Origin: JAJCYX01 sp965243825
Lineage (GTDB): Bacteria; Chloroflexota; Dehalococcoidia; Lucifugimonadales; Lucifugimonadaceae
Reading direction: 5' to 3'
Length of the DNA stretch: 64,000 nucleotides
NCBI GenBank assembly: GCA_965243825.1
Contig: CBDEVT010000001.1
Location: 2,542,001-2,606,000 of the forward strand
The position numbers and the translations under genes were made by a program. Of this stretch, positions 18,161-27,166 are shown one piece after another (position 1 is the stretch's first letter; each line of letters begins with the position of its first letter). Below the pieces are notes generated by a model. It made no database searches. It was not told where the DNA came from and saw only the letters and a program-made list of their open reading frames with translations.

Positions 18161-19231
18161 ATGAAACTGTCTGTCCTTGATCAATCGCCCGTCGTTGCAG
18201 GCTGCACGGCCACCGATGCTCTTGAGGCGACGATTGAACTAGCTCAGCTCGCTGATCAAATTGGATTCACTCGCTACTGGTTGGCTGAACACCACAACAG
18301 CACATCCCTCGCCGATGCAAGTCCAGAAATACTGATACCTGTCGTGGCCGGGAACACAAACCGGATCAGAGTTGGTTCTGGCGGAGTGATGCTTACCCAC
18401 TACTCACCGCTCAAAGTCGCCGAGACATTTCGAATGCTGGCGACGCTTTTTCCTGATCGGATAGACATGGGAGTTGGCCGCGCCCCAGGTAGTGATCGTA
18501 TGACGGCAGCGGCGTTGCAGACCGGTCCTGTTTCGTTCCCTATCGAATCCTATCCGGACCAGGTGAATGATCTTTTGAGGTTCCACACTGACCGGATGCC
18601 TGAAGATCATCGATTTAAAGACATTCAGGCCACGCCTGCAGGATCGGCGCAGGCAGAACCGTGGCTGCTCGCATCTTCCTACGGCAGCGTCTCTTACGCC
18701 GCTGCACTGGGATTACCACTGTCCTTTGCTCATTTCATCGCGGAGTCGCTGCACAATCAAGTGACACTTTCTGAAGATTCTGGTAGCGCTAGTGGGCGAG
18801 ACTTTGGTGCTGGACCCGAACTGGTGCAGTGGTACAGAGAAAATTTCCAACCTTCTGAATATCTCACCGAGCCTGTCGTGAACGTTGGCGTATCCGCTGT
18901 ATGCGCAGAGACGCAAACAGAGGCTCACAAACTAGGCTTCGCACGACGGTATATGCGCCTGCGGCGAGATCAGGGCAGGGCACTACCAACCGTTCCATCT
19001 GCTGAGCAACTTGACTCCGTTGAGTTGAATGAAGCGGAATCCCGATTGATGGAGGTCTACCAGGACCGAGCCATCGAAGGAGATCCGGTCGCAGTCAAGA
19101 CAAGGCTAGAACAGCTCGCTAAGGCTTATGGCGTGGATGAGTTGGTTGTACTTACGATCACGCCTACTTACGAATCTCGAGCGCGGTCTTATGAGCTCCT
19201 TGCAGATGAATTCGGCCTTCCGCGCTCGTGA
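18161..19231 (+). CDS. LLM-class flavin-dependent oxidoreductase (luciferase-like monooxygenase)
   Basis: Predicted FMN-dependent monooxygenase with the bacterial luciferase TIM-barrel fold. Seen: ADQIGFTRYWLAEHHN near residue 35, VGSGGVMLTHYSPLKVAE, and FPDRIDMGVGRAPGSD, the set typical of the MsnO8/YwfI-like subgroup. The 356-aa length is normal. The substrate is unknown; relatives are numerous in SAR202-type genomes, where they are proposed to activate recalcitrant organic matter. FMNH2 could be supplied by the reductase at 22,181, but the two genes are not in one operon. It starts at the ATG at 18161; the Ldh_2-type dehydrogenase gene follows after about 115 bp. Confidence 0.92.
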   Translation: MKLSVLDQSPVVAGCTATDALEATIELAQLADQIGFTRYWLAEHHNSTSLADASPEILIPVVAGNTNRIRVGSGGVMLTHYSPLKVAETFRMLATLFPDRIDMGVGRAPGSDRMTAAALQTGPVSFPIESYPDQVNDLLRFHTDRMPEDHRFKDIQATPAGSAQAEPWLLASSYGSVSYAAALGLPLSFAHFIAESLHNQVTLSEDSGSASGRDFGAGPELVQWYRENFQPSEYLTEPVVNVGVSAVCAETQTEAHKLGFARRYMRLRRDQGRALPTVPSAEQLDSVELNEAESRLMEVYQDRAIEGDPVAVKTRLEQLAKAYGVDELVVLTITPTYESRARSYELLADEFGLPRS

Positions 19232-19346
19232 GCATCTGAATCGAGTGTCCTGAACGTGAATTTGCGGTTTAGTTCCGTCTGCGCCATTCTTGGCATACTC
19301 GAAATCAATTCACTCGACTCCATTCCCAGAAAGGTCCAACCACGTC

Positions 19347-20444
19347 ATGCTTGAAAGGTTCCTAGTACCCGAAGAAGACCGCGTCTACGTGGCGCACGAC
19401 GATATGCATGCAGCTACGAAGGCGATCTTCTCGAAGATGGGCCTTTCGGAAGCCGATGCAACCACTTCTGCCGAGGCGTTGCTGACCAGTGATCTGCGGG
19501 GGTGCGAGTCGCACGGCGTGTCGAACATGCTCCGCAGGTACGTTGGGTGGTACGGAACGGGCGAGCTGAACCCGAACCCGCAGATCAAAGTGACTCGTGA
19601 GTCAGACACGACAGCCAATCTGGACGGTGATGAGGGACTAGGTCTGCATGTCCTTCCTGTGGCAACTGAGATGGCCATTGACAAGGCCCGCAAACACGGA
19701 ACAGGAACGGCCGTTGTGCACAACTCCCGTCATATCGGGATGCTTGCCTATCACGCAATGATGCCTCTTGAGCACGACATGATCGGTTGGTGTGTTACCT
19801 CGGGCAATCCACTGAACGCCGTGCCAACTTTCGGTGCCGAAGCGCGTTTTGCAACCAACCCATGGGCATGGGCCATCCCCGCGGATAAAGAGGAGCCCTT
19901 CGTCTTTGACGTGGCGACCACGCAGGTTGCCGGGAATAAATTGGCCTTGGCGGACCGCATCGGTGCTCCAATGGAACCTGCCTGGATCACAGGCACGGAC
20001 GGTGACCCAGTGATGGAACAGGGCACCACATTGCCTCCCAAGGGCGAGTATTTGATGCTGCCGTTTGGTGGTACTCGTGAGCAAGGATCCCATAAGGGCT
20101 ATGGATTCGCTGCGATCGCCGATGTGCTTGGCAATATCCTGTCCGGAATGAGTGCCGGATTCCTGCTGCCACCTCAGCCTCAGATGCTCAATCACTTTAT
20201 TCAGGTGATCAATATCGATGCTCTGACTGATGTCGGTAAGTTTAAAAAGGATATGGATGACTTCTTGAGAGGCTTGCGGGAAACGAAGCCTGCTCCAGGT
20301 CATGACCGAGTGGTTTACGCCGGATTGCCGGAAGCGGAGGAAACCGAAGTGAGGCTTCGCGAGGGAATCCCTTATCACCGAGAGGTAATCGAGTGGTTCG
20401 AGTCGTTACGCAATGAACTCGGACTGGACTACGAACTTCGCTGA
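19347..20444 (+). CDS. Ldh_2 family malate/L-lactate-type dehydrogenase
   Basis: NAD(P)-dependent 2-hydroxyacid dehydrogenase of the non-Rossmann malate/lactate/ureidoglycolate family. Seen: the N-terminal domain with DLRGCESHGVSNM, the NSRHIGMLAYHA segment with the catalytic His, ATNPWAWAIP and the C-terminal GSHKGYGFA motif. The ATG at 19347 (MLERFLVP) gives 365 aa and is preceded by AAAGG; an upstream start at 19290 would add 19 unconserved residues. The substrate is undefined (ureidoglycolate, sulfolactate and sugar-derived hydroxyacids are all used in this family). A strong bidirectional terminator follows. Confidence 0.92.
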   Translation: MLERFLVPEEDRVYVAHDDMHAATKAIFSKMGLSEADATTSAEALLTSDLRGCESHGVSNMLRRYVGWYGTGELNPNPQIKVTRESDTTANLDGDEGLGLHVLPVATEMAIDKARKHGTGTAVVHNSRHIGMLAYHAMMPLEHDMIGWCVTSGNPLNAVPTFGAEARFATNPWAWAIPADKEEPFVFDVATTQVAGNKLALADRIGAPMEPAWITGTDGDPVMEQGTTLPPKGEYLMLPFGGTREQGSHKGYGFAAIADVLGNILSGMSAGFLLPPQPQMLNHFIQVINIDALTDVGKFKKDMDDFLRGLRETKPAPGHDRVVYAGLPEAEETEVRLREGIPYHREVIEWFESLRNELGLDYELR

Positions 20445-20466
20445 CATCCGGGCAATCTTAGTCTCG

Positions 20467-20508
20467 AAAAAACGCCCGCTCCATCGGTTTGGATGGGGCG
20501 GGCGTTTT
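20467..20508. terminator. Bidirectional rho-independent terminator
   Basis: A GC-rich hairpin, AAAACGCCCGC(T)CCATC / GATGG(G)GCGGGCGTTTT, around a 6-nt loop. A-run on one side and T-run on the other mean it can stop both the Ldh_2-type gene (+) and the convergent efflux gene (-). Confidence 0.9.
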
Positions 20509-20531
20509 GATGTCGATTGAGCTTCTAACGA

Positions 20532-22130
20532 CTAGTCTGCGGAAACAGGCGCTGGATCACTTGCTGAGTCACCCTCCGCAGCGGCTGCGAGGTTTGTCTG
20601 CTCGAGCTCAGCTTTACGCGGATACCACCTTGCTACCACAGCTGCGGTGACTACCAGCAGCCCGGCAGCGACCGAGAATGCGAGCGTCATCCCGTCGGTA
20701 AACGCCGTACTGGCCGCGGCGATCAACGTTTCAGCCTGCTCGGGTGGGGCATCGGCTGCCACAGCTATCGCAAACCCTATCGAGTCTTCGGCTAACTCAG
20801 CAGCCTCAGGAGGTAATCCTTCAGTGGCATCACCAAGCCCGCTTCGGTACCCGACGGCAAGCATCGAGCCCATCACTGCGATTCCAATTGCGCCACCGAC
20901 TTCTCGTGTCGTGTCGTTGACGGCCGATCCGACACCTGCTTTGTCCTGAGGCAGCGAAGCCACGATGTTCTCACTTGCGGGTGGCATCAGGATGGCCATT
21001 CCGGCGGCCATCACAATAATCGGTATCACGATTATTCCGTAGGAAGTGTCGGCATCAATCGTTCCCATCAAAACCAGCCCAACTGAGGCCAGAATCAGAC
21101 CGGCCGGGATCGTCACTTTGGGGCCAAACTTCTGGGCTAAGGTCACGCTTAAAGGTGCAACGACGAAGAACACAGCCGTCAAAGGAAGTGTTCGGACAGC
21201 GGATTGCAGCGGAGACAGCCCTTGAGCGAACTGAAAGAACTGAATGATCAGGAAGAAGAAACCAAACATCGTCAAGAAGACCATGGTGATTGCAACGCTT
21301 CCCATGGAGAATGCACGGATCTTGAAGAAACGTGGATCAAGCATGGGCCAGGTAGCTTTGAACTCCCACTTGATGAAGCTGGCGATAAAGACACCTGCGA
21401 GGATGAATCCTGCCAGCGTCAACGGATCGGTCCAGCCACGTTCGGGACCTTCAATAATGGCGAACAGAAGGGCTCCGAGACCGGCCACCGACAGGATAGC
21501 CCCAGCGTAGTCCAGTGATCTTTGCTGCGAGTCCCTGGATGTTGGCACTATGGCAATGGCAGTTAGCAAAACGACAGCGGCGATCGGAACATTTACAAAG
21601 AAGACCGAACCCCACCAGAATCGCTCAAGCAGAAGGCCGCCACCCAGCAGTCCGAGTGCTCCTCCGGCTGCAGCGAATGCCGTCCATATCGCAATCGCTC
21701 TCGAACGCTCATCCTTTGGGAACACCACAGTGATGATCGAAAGCGTTGCTGGCATGATCAGGGCGGCACCGAGCCCCATGGCGGCTCTCCATGCGATCAG
21801 CGCCTCGGAAGTTGCAGCGTAGCTGGCTCCAATCGACGTAACGAGAACTATCACCATTCCGGCAAGTAACGCCTCGCGTCTTCCGTAACGATCACCGATT
21901 GCCCCAGCAGGGAGTAGGAATCCTGCAAACGCCAGGGCATATGAGTCAACGATCCACAGCAAGTCGGTGCCGCTGGCGTCGAGTGCATTTCGAATCGATG
22001 GGAGTGCGAGGTTCAGAGAGCTGACCGCGGCCACGATCAAAATCAAGCTCAAGCACATCACCACCAGGATCCACCATCGTCGTGGATGCCCTTCGAATTC
22101 GGTCTGTGCCGTATCAACAGCAGTCGTCAT
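20532..22130 (-). CDS. MFS efflux transporter, DHA2 (14-helix, EmrB/QacA-like)
   Basis: A 532-residue proton-coupled drug or metabolite exporter of the inner membrane. About 14 hydrophobic helices are visible between residues 18 and 510. Motif A is GAIGDRYGRREAL after helix 2, and the helix-5 antiporter motif is present as AAGGALGLLGGGLLLER. The C-terminal tail is short, charged and cytoplasmic. It is probably cotranscribed with the FMN-reductase gene (50 bp upstream) under the divergent MarR regulator, an arrangement typical of inducible resistance to a quinone-like or phenolic compound. A separate fusion (EmrA-type) subunit gene is not seen. Confidence 0.93.
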   Translation of the reverse strand: MTTAVDTAQTEFEGHPRRWWILVVMCLSLILIVAAVSSLNLALPSIRNALDASGTDLLWIVDSYALAFAGFLLPAGAIGDRYGRREALLAGMVIVLVTSIGASYAATSEALIAWRAAMGLGAALIMPATLSIITVVFPKDERSRAIAIWTAFAAAGGALGLLGGGLLLERFWWGSVFFVNVPIAAVVLLTAIAIVPTSRDSQQRSLDYAGAILSVAGLGALLFAIIEGPERGWTDPLTLAGFILAGVFIASFIKWEFKATWPMLDPRFFKIRAFSMGSVAITMVFLTMFGFFFLIIQFFQFAQGLSPLQSAVRTLPLTAVFFVVAPLSVTLAQKFGPKVTIPAGLILASVGLVLMGTIDADTSYGIIVIPIIVMAAGMAILMPPASENIVASLPQDKAGVGSAVNDTTREVGGAIGIAVMGSMLAVGYRSGLGDATEGLPPEAAELAEDSIGFAIAVAADAPPEQAETLIAAASTAFTDGMTLAFSVAAGLLVVTAAVVARWYPRKAELEQTNLAAAAEGDSASDPAPVSAD

Positions 22131-22180
22131 AATTTCCTCAGAATCTTTCTAGTTACGAGAGCGTCCAGAATCTGTGCCCG

Positions 22181-22795
22181 CTATGCGTATACCACAGGTG
22201 ATATCGAACGCCTGACATGTTGGCCGAATCCAGCAAGCCAATCTTCCATCTCAGACAGAGCCGTTGGATCTGTGAGCTGTTGTCCATCGCCAAACTTGGT
22301 GTTAACTGAAGCTATGCCAAGCGTTTCTCCGTAGAGTGAGTTCGACATCAAGCCGATCACATAGCTCAGGTGCTCACGGGCCCCTTTTGCTCCGCGTCTT
22401 CCTGGTGTGGCAGCCACTATACCCACTGGCTTGCTAGATAGAGGAGATCCGGTGTCACCTGTCCTCCGTGATAGCCAGTCGATAGCATTTTTCGTTACTG
22501 CTGAGACGCTGCCGTTGTACTCAGGAGTAAAAATCACCAATCCGTCTGCCTCGCGCACAGCATCCTTCAGTTGCCTTACCGACGAAGGGTCACCTTCTTT
22601 TTCGACATCTGCGTCAAAGAACGGGATCCCTGAGATATCAATCGGCGTGACAGTCATCTCCGGTGCCGCCAGCTCAACCGTTGTTCTCAGCAACGCGCTG
22701 TTGTAGGAAGCTTTCCGCAAGCTTCCTGCAAAACCGGCAATGTTGAGGCTACTGGCTGCCACGAGCGGATCTTTTCTTCGTAGAGTCTGGCCCAC
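22181..22795 (-). CDS. NADPH-dependent FMN reductase / azoreductase-like flavoprotein
   Basis: A flavodoxin-fold reductase of about 204 aa. The phosphate-binding loop is GFAGSLRKASYNSALLR, and the flavin-ring loop and dimer segment is FTPEYNGSVSAVTKNAIDWLSR. It probably reduces FMN or quinones with NADPH. The start is GTG at 22795; a second GTG at 22762 is possible and closer to the start of homology. It is the first gene of a likely two-gene operon with the MFS pump and is transcribed away from the MarR gene, with two operator-like repeats between them. A detoxification role for electrophiles or quinones is the simplest reading. Confidence 0.9.
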   Translation of the reverse strand: MGQTLRRKDPLVAASSLNIAGFAGSLRKASYNSALLRTTVELAAPEMTVTPIDISGIPFFDADVEKEGDPSSVRQLKDAVREADGLVIFTPEYNGSVSAVTKNAIDWLSRRTGDTGSPLSSKPVGIVAATPGRRGAKGAREHLSYVIGLMSNSLYGETLGIASVNTKFGDGQQLTDPTALSEMEDWLAGFGQHVRRSISPVVYA

Positions 22796-22828
22796 GATGT
22801 GAGTCTGTCAGGTAGTGAATAGTCTGGA

Positions 22829-22869
22829 ATGTCGATATTGTGAACTAAAATAGTCGACATTGTCAACTA
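22829..22869. promoter_or_regulatory. Paired MarR operator sites
   Basis: Two 19-bp sites, 22829-22847 and 22851-22869, agree at 15 of 19 positions and are offset by exactly 22 bp, two DNA turns. The right site is itself a near-perfect dyad (TAGTCGACA-T-TGTCAACTA, one mismatch). They sit between the divergent FMN-reductase and marR genes, the usual place for MarR autoregulation. Confidence 0.7.
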
Positions 22870-22890
22870 TTAATTGATAGTATTGAAGTC

Positions 22891-23319
22891 ATGGTTGAGC
22901 AAGACACAGAACTGACCACTCTTGCAAGTGCCCTCGCAGGACTTTTTTTTTCGCTCGAAGAGGTTTACGAAGCAGCCAGCAAGAACGCAGGTGTTTCACG
23001 CCAACAGGCGCAGCTACTTTGCGCCACGCACTGGCGAAAACCGGCCCTTGGAGAGCTTGCCGAGACTCTACGGTGTGACAAAACGAACGTGACTGGTCTG
23101 GTCGACCGAGTTGAGAAACAGGGACTTGTCGAACGTGTTTCAGACTCTGGCGATCGACGAATAACGAGGCTCGAACTCACCCGAAAAGGCAGGGCTACGG
23201 TTGCCGAATTTCACGATAACCTGAACACCAGGCTTTCGAATGCAGCCGCAGAGTTGGATATTGATCCCAGCGAGCTATCTAAACTGGCCTCACTACTTCG
23301 TGCTGGTGTCTGTGCCTAG
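22891..23319 (+). CDS. MarR-family transcriptional regulator
   Basis: A 142-residue winged-helix repressor. The DNA-binding part has LGELAETLRCDKTNVTGLVD (recognition helix, about residues 52-71) followed by the wing with RVSDSGDRRITRLELT, both close to the MarR consensus; flanking helices form the dimer interface. It starts at ATG 22891, with the operator pair just upstream. By position it should repress itself and the divergent reductase/efflux operon until a phenolic or quinone-type ligand, or oxidation of one of its cysteines, releases it. The ligand is unknown. Confidence 0.93.
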   Translation: MVEQDTELTTLASALAGLFFSLEEVYEAASKNAGVSRQQAQLLCATHWRKPALGELAETLRCDKTNVTGLVDRVEKQGLVERVSDSGDRRITRLELTRKGRATVAEFHDNLNTRLSNAAAELDIDPSELSKLASLLRAGVCA

Positions 23320-23336
23320 TGCGTCGCCACTGGGAA

Positions 23337-24398
23337 TCATCCTCGGTTCTTAGTCAGCCATCCGTCTACTAGGCCAACGATATTATCCAGTTCGTCCAGC
23401 TGCATTCCCTTGCTGGACGCAATTGATTGGACCAGTTTGTCAACGCGTTCTATATCCGGCGCGCCGCCAGCTAGCGCTCTTGCAGCCGATGAAGGTCGGA
23501 GCAATGATTCGGCTGCTTTCGCGTATTTCTCGAAAGGCACAAGATCGTTTCGGTCTGCGCCGAGTCCGACACATAGGTCGACAACCCAGTTGTAAGTGGA
23601 CTTCGATTGCTCATAGTCTGAGTGCACGGCCTCTTTGATAGGTCGCATCTCTTCTGCCTGAATGCAGCGGTAGTTGCCCGCGATCAGCATCGCCCATTTT
23701 GCGAGCGGCACGAATATTGAGTCGTGAACCCTTAGCTTGACTGGGAGTTCGACATCATCGCCATCAACCGGATATCTGATTCCCTGTATCTCTTCTTCGA
23801 ATTGCCTCAAGATCGCTGTGTGTTCGGCGGATTCGAAAGCAGCGGCCTTGAAGTTCGTTGGCAATCCGACCTGCAGAACATTGACCTGATCTTCAGGAGG
23901 TCTGAACGCCTGTGGGTCCGGACTGCAGAGAGTCATTAGATCTGGGTCGAGGTCGTCCCACACCGTGGAATCTGTGTAGCTGCCGCGTAGTGCATCCGCA
24001 TCCAGATCGGGGATGCGCTTCAGATAGGTCAGCGGCGGCATGTTCATGATCGACATGGAAGGGATCCCGGAGCTACCGATTCGACCAAGCAAATCACGGA
24101 CCTCTGGCGCTCGGTACTGAGGTTCCTGCATCGCCATGCCAATCAGATCATAGTCACCAGGATTGGCATCACCTGCTCCTGAAGCTGAGACGGTTCCGCT
24201 CATCTCCTTTGTGTTTAGCTCAACCGTTTTGTTCAGCCCTCTTAGAGGCAGGCGAACCCGAGCACCTTCGTCGTTGATGAGTTTTGCCTCATCAGGTAGA
24301 CAGACAAGCCTGACATCATGTCCTGCAAGAGCAAGTTTGGCCCCTAGGAGTGAACCGTAAGATGCGCCAAGAATCAGTACGTTACGTTTAGTTGACAT
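23337..24398 (-). CDS. Ketopantoate-reductase-like Rossmann oxidoreductase, divergent
   Basis: A 353-aa protein beginning with a nucleotide-binding strand and loop, NVLILGASYGSLLGAKLALAG, where the usual GxGxxG is GASYGS. The N-terminal half resembles PanE, but the C-terminal half lacks the Lys and Glu/Asn-Gly substrate residues visible in the gene at 1,954, so a different substrate, or an opine-dehydrogenase-like role, is likely. I start at the ATG at 24398 (MSTKRNV) rather than 24410 because the Rossmann strand begins a few residues later. It is convergent with marR (18 bp apart). Confidence 0.7.
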   Translation of the reverse strand: MSTKRNVLILGASYGSLLGAKLALAGHDVRLVCLPDEAKLINDEGARVRLPLRGLNKTVELNTKEMSGTVSASGAGDANPGDYDLIGMAMQEPQYRAPEVRDLLGRIGSSGIPSMSIMNMPPLTYLKRIPDLDADALRGSYTDSTVWDDLDPDLMTLCSPDPQAFRPPEDQVNVLQVGLPTNFKAAAFESAEHTAILRQFEEEIQGIRYPVDGDDVELPVKLRVHDSIFVPLAKWAMLIAGNYRCIQAEEMRPIKEAVHSDYEQSKSTYNWVVDLCVGLGADRNDLVPFEKYAKAAESLLRPSSAARALAGGAPDIERVDKLVQSIASSKGMQLDELDNIVGLVDGWLTKNRG

Positions 24399-24641
24399 GA
24401 TGAGCCCCACCGCTAAGTGCCTGGAATCTGATTGCTAGCGGCGATCATAAGGCACAATCCGGAGTCTTGCAGTCTCTTCCCGACACAGGAATGAAACGCA
24501 GCTTGGCCGAAAACCGATCATTGCGTTAATCCGACAGGTTTGCCTATCGAATTGGATGAAATCTGTCATGTTGTTAGCCGCGGTTTTACTTCACACTTAC
24601 GTACGAAATGGCCGCTCAGGGATTCGTTTCTTCACCGCCTC

Positions 24642-25556
24642 ATGGTGACTATGACTTCCACCGTACTGCAACTTCTTCACTCAACATCTCGCAAAGCCCT
24701 CCTGTTTCTGATGCCTGCAGTTGCATCAGCCATAGTTGCTTGCTCATCGATCGAGCCACCTGCAACCGATACGCCGGAGGAACCAACAGCGCGGGTAATT
24801 CTGATTCAAGGCGCATGCTCTTCGTCAGCGCTGAACGATGTTCCGAACCATTGGACGAATACGGTGTCGAACGTTCTTGCTGATAGCTACGGGATGGTTG
24901 ATCTACCGGCCGGTCACCCGGATGATCAGGTGATCGAGTTCGGCTACTCACAGGATGGCTGGGATCAAATGTATCTTCCGCAAGATACCTTGCGCGGCGT
25001 AGGCCAGTCATCGCGGGGACTGGTGGACATTTATGCCATGTACCCAGATTCAGAATTCTTCATAGTCGGGCACTCCTTAGGTGGAGTGGTCGCACTCGAC
25101 GGCCTGGCAAGGTACTCCGACGACGACAACGCATTAGCTGCGAGAACTGAGGGCGTGATCACCGTGAGTAGTCCGGTGCAGGGACTTAATGACACGACCG
25201 CCGGAGTTGCAGGGGCTGCCATCGAAATCCTAGTTTGTCGTCAACTGCCACAAGGTGGCGAACCTGCACCAGTCTGGGCAGACATGAAACGTTCCGGTGA
25301 TTCGATCTCATTGATCCATGATGCGAATTGGTCTCCTGTGCGGGTGGTCAACTTCGCAAATGCCATGGATAGGGTTGTCGCTCCTGAAATCGCGGTGCTG
25401 GAGTCACATTTCGAAGTGTCCTGCTATGACGCAGGGCGCGCAGGTCTCCTCCAACTGAACCATGACACTTTGTTGAGCCGGGAGCAATTTGCGCGGGAGC
25501 TGTTGGCGGTTCTGATCGAAGGCGAAGAGCCGAAAGTTGGATGCGAGTCCTCCTAG
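24642..25556 (+). CDS. Secreted alpha/beta-hydrolase (lipase-like) lipoprotein
   Basis: A 304-aa protein with a signal peptide ending in a lipobox-like AIVAC, so it is predicted to be lipid-anchored outside the cell. An alpha/beta-hydrolase core follows: the nucleophile elbow is GHSLGG (IVGHSLGGVVAL), an oxyanion strand VILIQGACSS is near the start, and a late HDTLLS could supply the catalytic His. Several cysteines suggest disulfides. The ATG at 24642 places the signal peptide near the N terminus; upstream in-frame starts (24540) are unlikely. The likely substrate is a lipid or ester; PGAP1/GPI-deacylase-like hydrolases share this motif layout. Confidence 0.8.
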   Translation: MVTMTSTVLQLLHSTSRKALLFLMPAVASAIVACSSIEPPATDTPEEPTARVILIQGACSSSALNDVPNHWTNTVSNVLADSYGMVDLPAGHPDDQVIEFGYSQDGWDQMYLPQDTLRGVGQSSRGLVDIYAMYPDSEFFIVGHSLGGVVALDGLARYSDDDNALAARTEGVITVSSPVQGLNDTTAGVAGAAIEILVCRQLPQGGEPAPVWADMKRSGDSISLIHDANWSPVRVVNFANAMDRVVAPEIAVLESHFEVSCYDAGRAGLLQLNHDTLLSREQFARELLAVLIEGEEPKVGCESS

Positions 25557-25637
25557 GTAATGCGGTCGTAGTAAGTTCAGTGACAAGAATTAAGCGAACC
25601 AGATCTCTCGGATCGTGTAAAGGTAGAGACGCAACGG

Positions 25638-25886
25638 ATGGGCACTTTGAGCAATGGTAAAGACGACGAAACTACGACCCTGCTTCGGCAGGAAATTGAT
25701 CTATTACTCACTTCGCTTCCATCGCCCTTGACTACTGTCGAAGAGTTGCTGCGTCGAATTGGACCGGCGAGTTGGGCTTTGCGATTGTTGACAGAGGGTC
25801 GTGTGATCGATCACTTCAGCGCTCTCGCAATCATCAAATCAAGAGTTGCCGGACGGTCACCGGCACAGCCCTGGCAATTCATTTGA
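25638..25886 (+). CDS. Hypothetical protein, 82 aa
   Basis: A short ORF with an acceptable Shine-Dalgarno (AAAGGTAGAG). The predicted protein is mostly helical (LLRQEIDLLLTSLP, TVEELLRRIGPASWALRLLTEG) with no recognised domain. It lies between the lipase gene and the convergent enolase gene. It may be a genuine small protein; coding evidence is limited to the start signal and helix-like composition. Confidence 0.4.
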   Translation: MGTLSNGKDDETTTLLRQEIDLLLTSLPSPLTTVEELLRRIGPASWALRLLTEGRVIDHFSALAIIKSRVAGRSPAQPWQFI

Positions 25887-25955
25887 CCGCTTCTCTCCGA
25901 AGTGCCGTCAAGGTTTGCTCAACTCCCTGTCAGGCACTCCCTGCGATTACACCAC

Positions 25956-27095
25956 TTAGCTCACGAGGTGCTTTCTCAGCACGTCCTGGTCAAACTCGAC
26001 GCCGAGCCCTGGTCCAGTTGGTGGCGTTATGAATCCACTCTCAAACGCGAGAGGCTCTTTAAAGATCTGTTTGTGAAGCGGCCCCTGGTTTGCTTCCTGG
26101 ATCATGAAATTGGGGGAGCAAGTGTCGATCTGAATCGCTGCAGCTGATGCGACTGGGCCGCAGTACATGTGGGGCGCAATGACCGCGTAGTGAGCCTCGG
26201 CCATGCCTGCAATCTTCTTCGCCTCGGTGATTCCACCACACTGTCCGACATCCATCTGGATGATCTGCGCCGCCTGTTTTTCCAATACCTGTGCGAACTC
26301 GTACTTGGTGACAAGGCGTTCACCGGTAGCGATTGGGATTGAAGTGTGGGAGGCAACACGTGCCATCTCTTCGATGTTTTCTGGTGCTACTGGCTCTTCG
26401 AACCAGAACGGGTGGTACGGCTCGAGGTAGTCTGCAACCCTGATGGCACTGTACGTGGTTAACTGCCCATGCGTGCCGATACCAACTTCGAGTTTGTTTC
26501 CAACCGCTTTCCTGATGCTCTCGAAGATTTTCGCTGCTTTCTCGATCTCCCATAGTGGAATGTCGCGTACTGGGTGCGTTGGCATGAAGGGATCAATCTT
26601 GCATGCCGAATTGCCTTCCTCAAGGAGCTGAACAGCCACATCACCGGCTTTGGTGGGATCCTCATTGATCCCTGCGCTCGGCATATACGCATAAGCGCGG
26701 AGCTTCTCGTGGTATTTACCTCCGAGCAAGTTGTAGATCGGCTGGTTCATCGCCTTGCCGCGAATGTCCCATAACGCCATGTCGATGCCGCTTATCACGG
26801 GAGTGGCGAACAGGCTCGGGTGCCGGAGATCATGCCGGGAGCCGTACATCCTGTCCCAGATCAACTCGTTGTTCATCGGATCCTGACCGATGACAAATTG
26901 ACCCACAAATTCATCAAGGAGCCGGACATGCGTCGCGATGTCCTTCAGGTTCCGAGAATAGGAACTACCGGCTATGCGCTCACCAACGCCGACAATGCCT
27001 TCATCCGTAATCAGTTCGAGGAAAAGAAAGTAACGTCCGCCGATATACGGCTCGACGTTTTCAACAAGGAAGGTTCTGTGATCGACGACTTTCAT
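25956..27095 (-). CDS. Enolase-superfamily protein lacking one metal ligand
   Basis: A 379-aa member of the mandelate racemase/galactonate dehydratase group. The capping domain, catalytic Lys (NSACKIDPF), second and third metal Glu (FWFEEPVAP; IATGERL) and the late His (IAPHMYCGP) are present. However, the strand-3 segment reads VGIGTHGQL, where galactonate-dehydratase relatives have a metal-binding Asp two residues before the His; here it is Gly. The codons are clear in the sequence, so this is not a reading error on my part. The gene may encode an enzyme with altered metal binding or activity. It lies 71 bp from the next enolase on the same strand, suggesting an operon. Confidence 0.85.
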   Translation of the reverse strand: MKVVDHRTFLVENVEPYIGGRYFLFLELITDEGIVGVGERIAGSSYSRNLKDIATHVRLLDEFVGQFVIGQDPMNNELIWDRMYGSRHDLRHPSLFATPVISGIDMALWDIRGKAMNQPIYNLLGGKYHEKLRAYAYMPSAGINEDPTKAGDVAVQLLEEGNSACKIDPFMPTHPVRDIPLWEIEKAAKIFESIRKAVGNKLEVGIGTHGQLTTYSAIRVADYLEPYHPFWFEEPVAPENIEEMARVASHTSIPIATGERLVTKYEFAQVLEKQAAQIIQMDVGQCGGITEAKKIAGMAEAHYAVIAPHMYCGPVASAAAIQIDTCSPNFMIQEANQGPLHKQIFKEPLAFESGFITPPTGPGLGVEFDQDVLRKHLVS

Positions 27096-27166
27096 CTATC
27101 TGCACCTTTCTGGTGACGTGAACACCTGCCGACCGGGATGTTAACCCTTATCCGATTCAGTTGTGC

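Noticed and set aside
19638..20378. 246-aa antisense ORF inside the Ldh_2-type gene
   Set aside because: Antisense to a well-supported family gene; a shadow frame.
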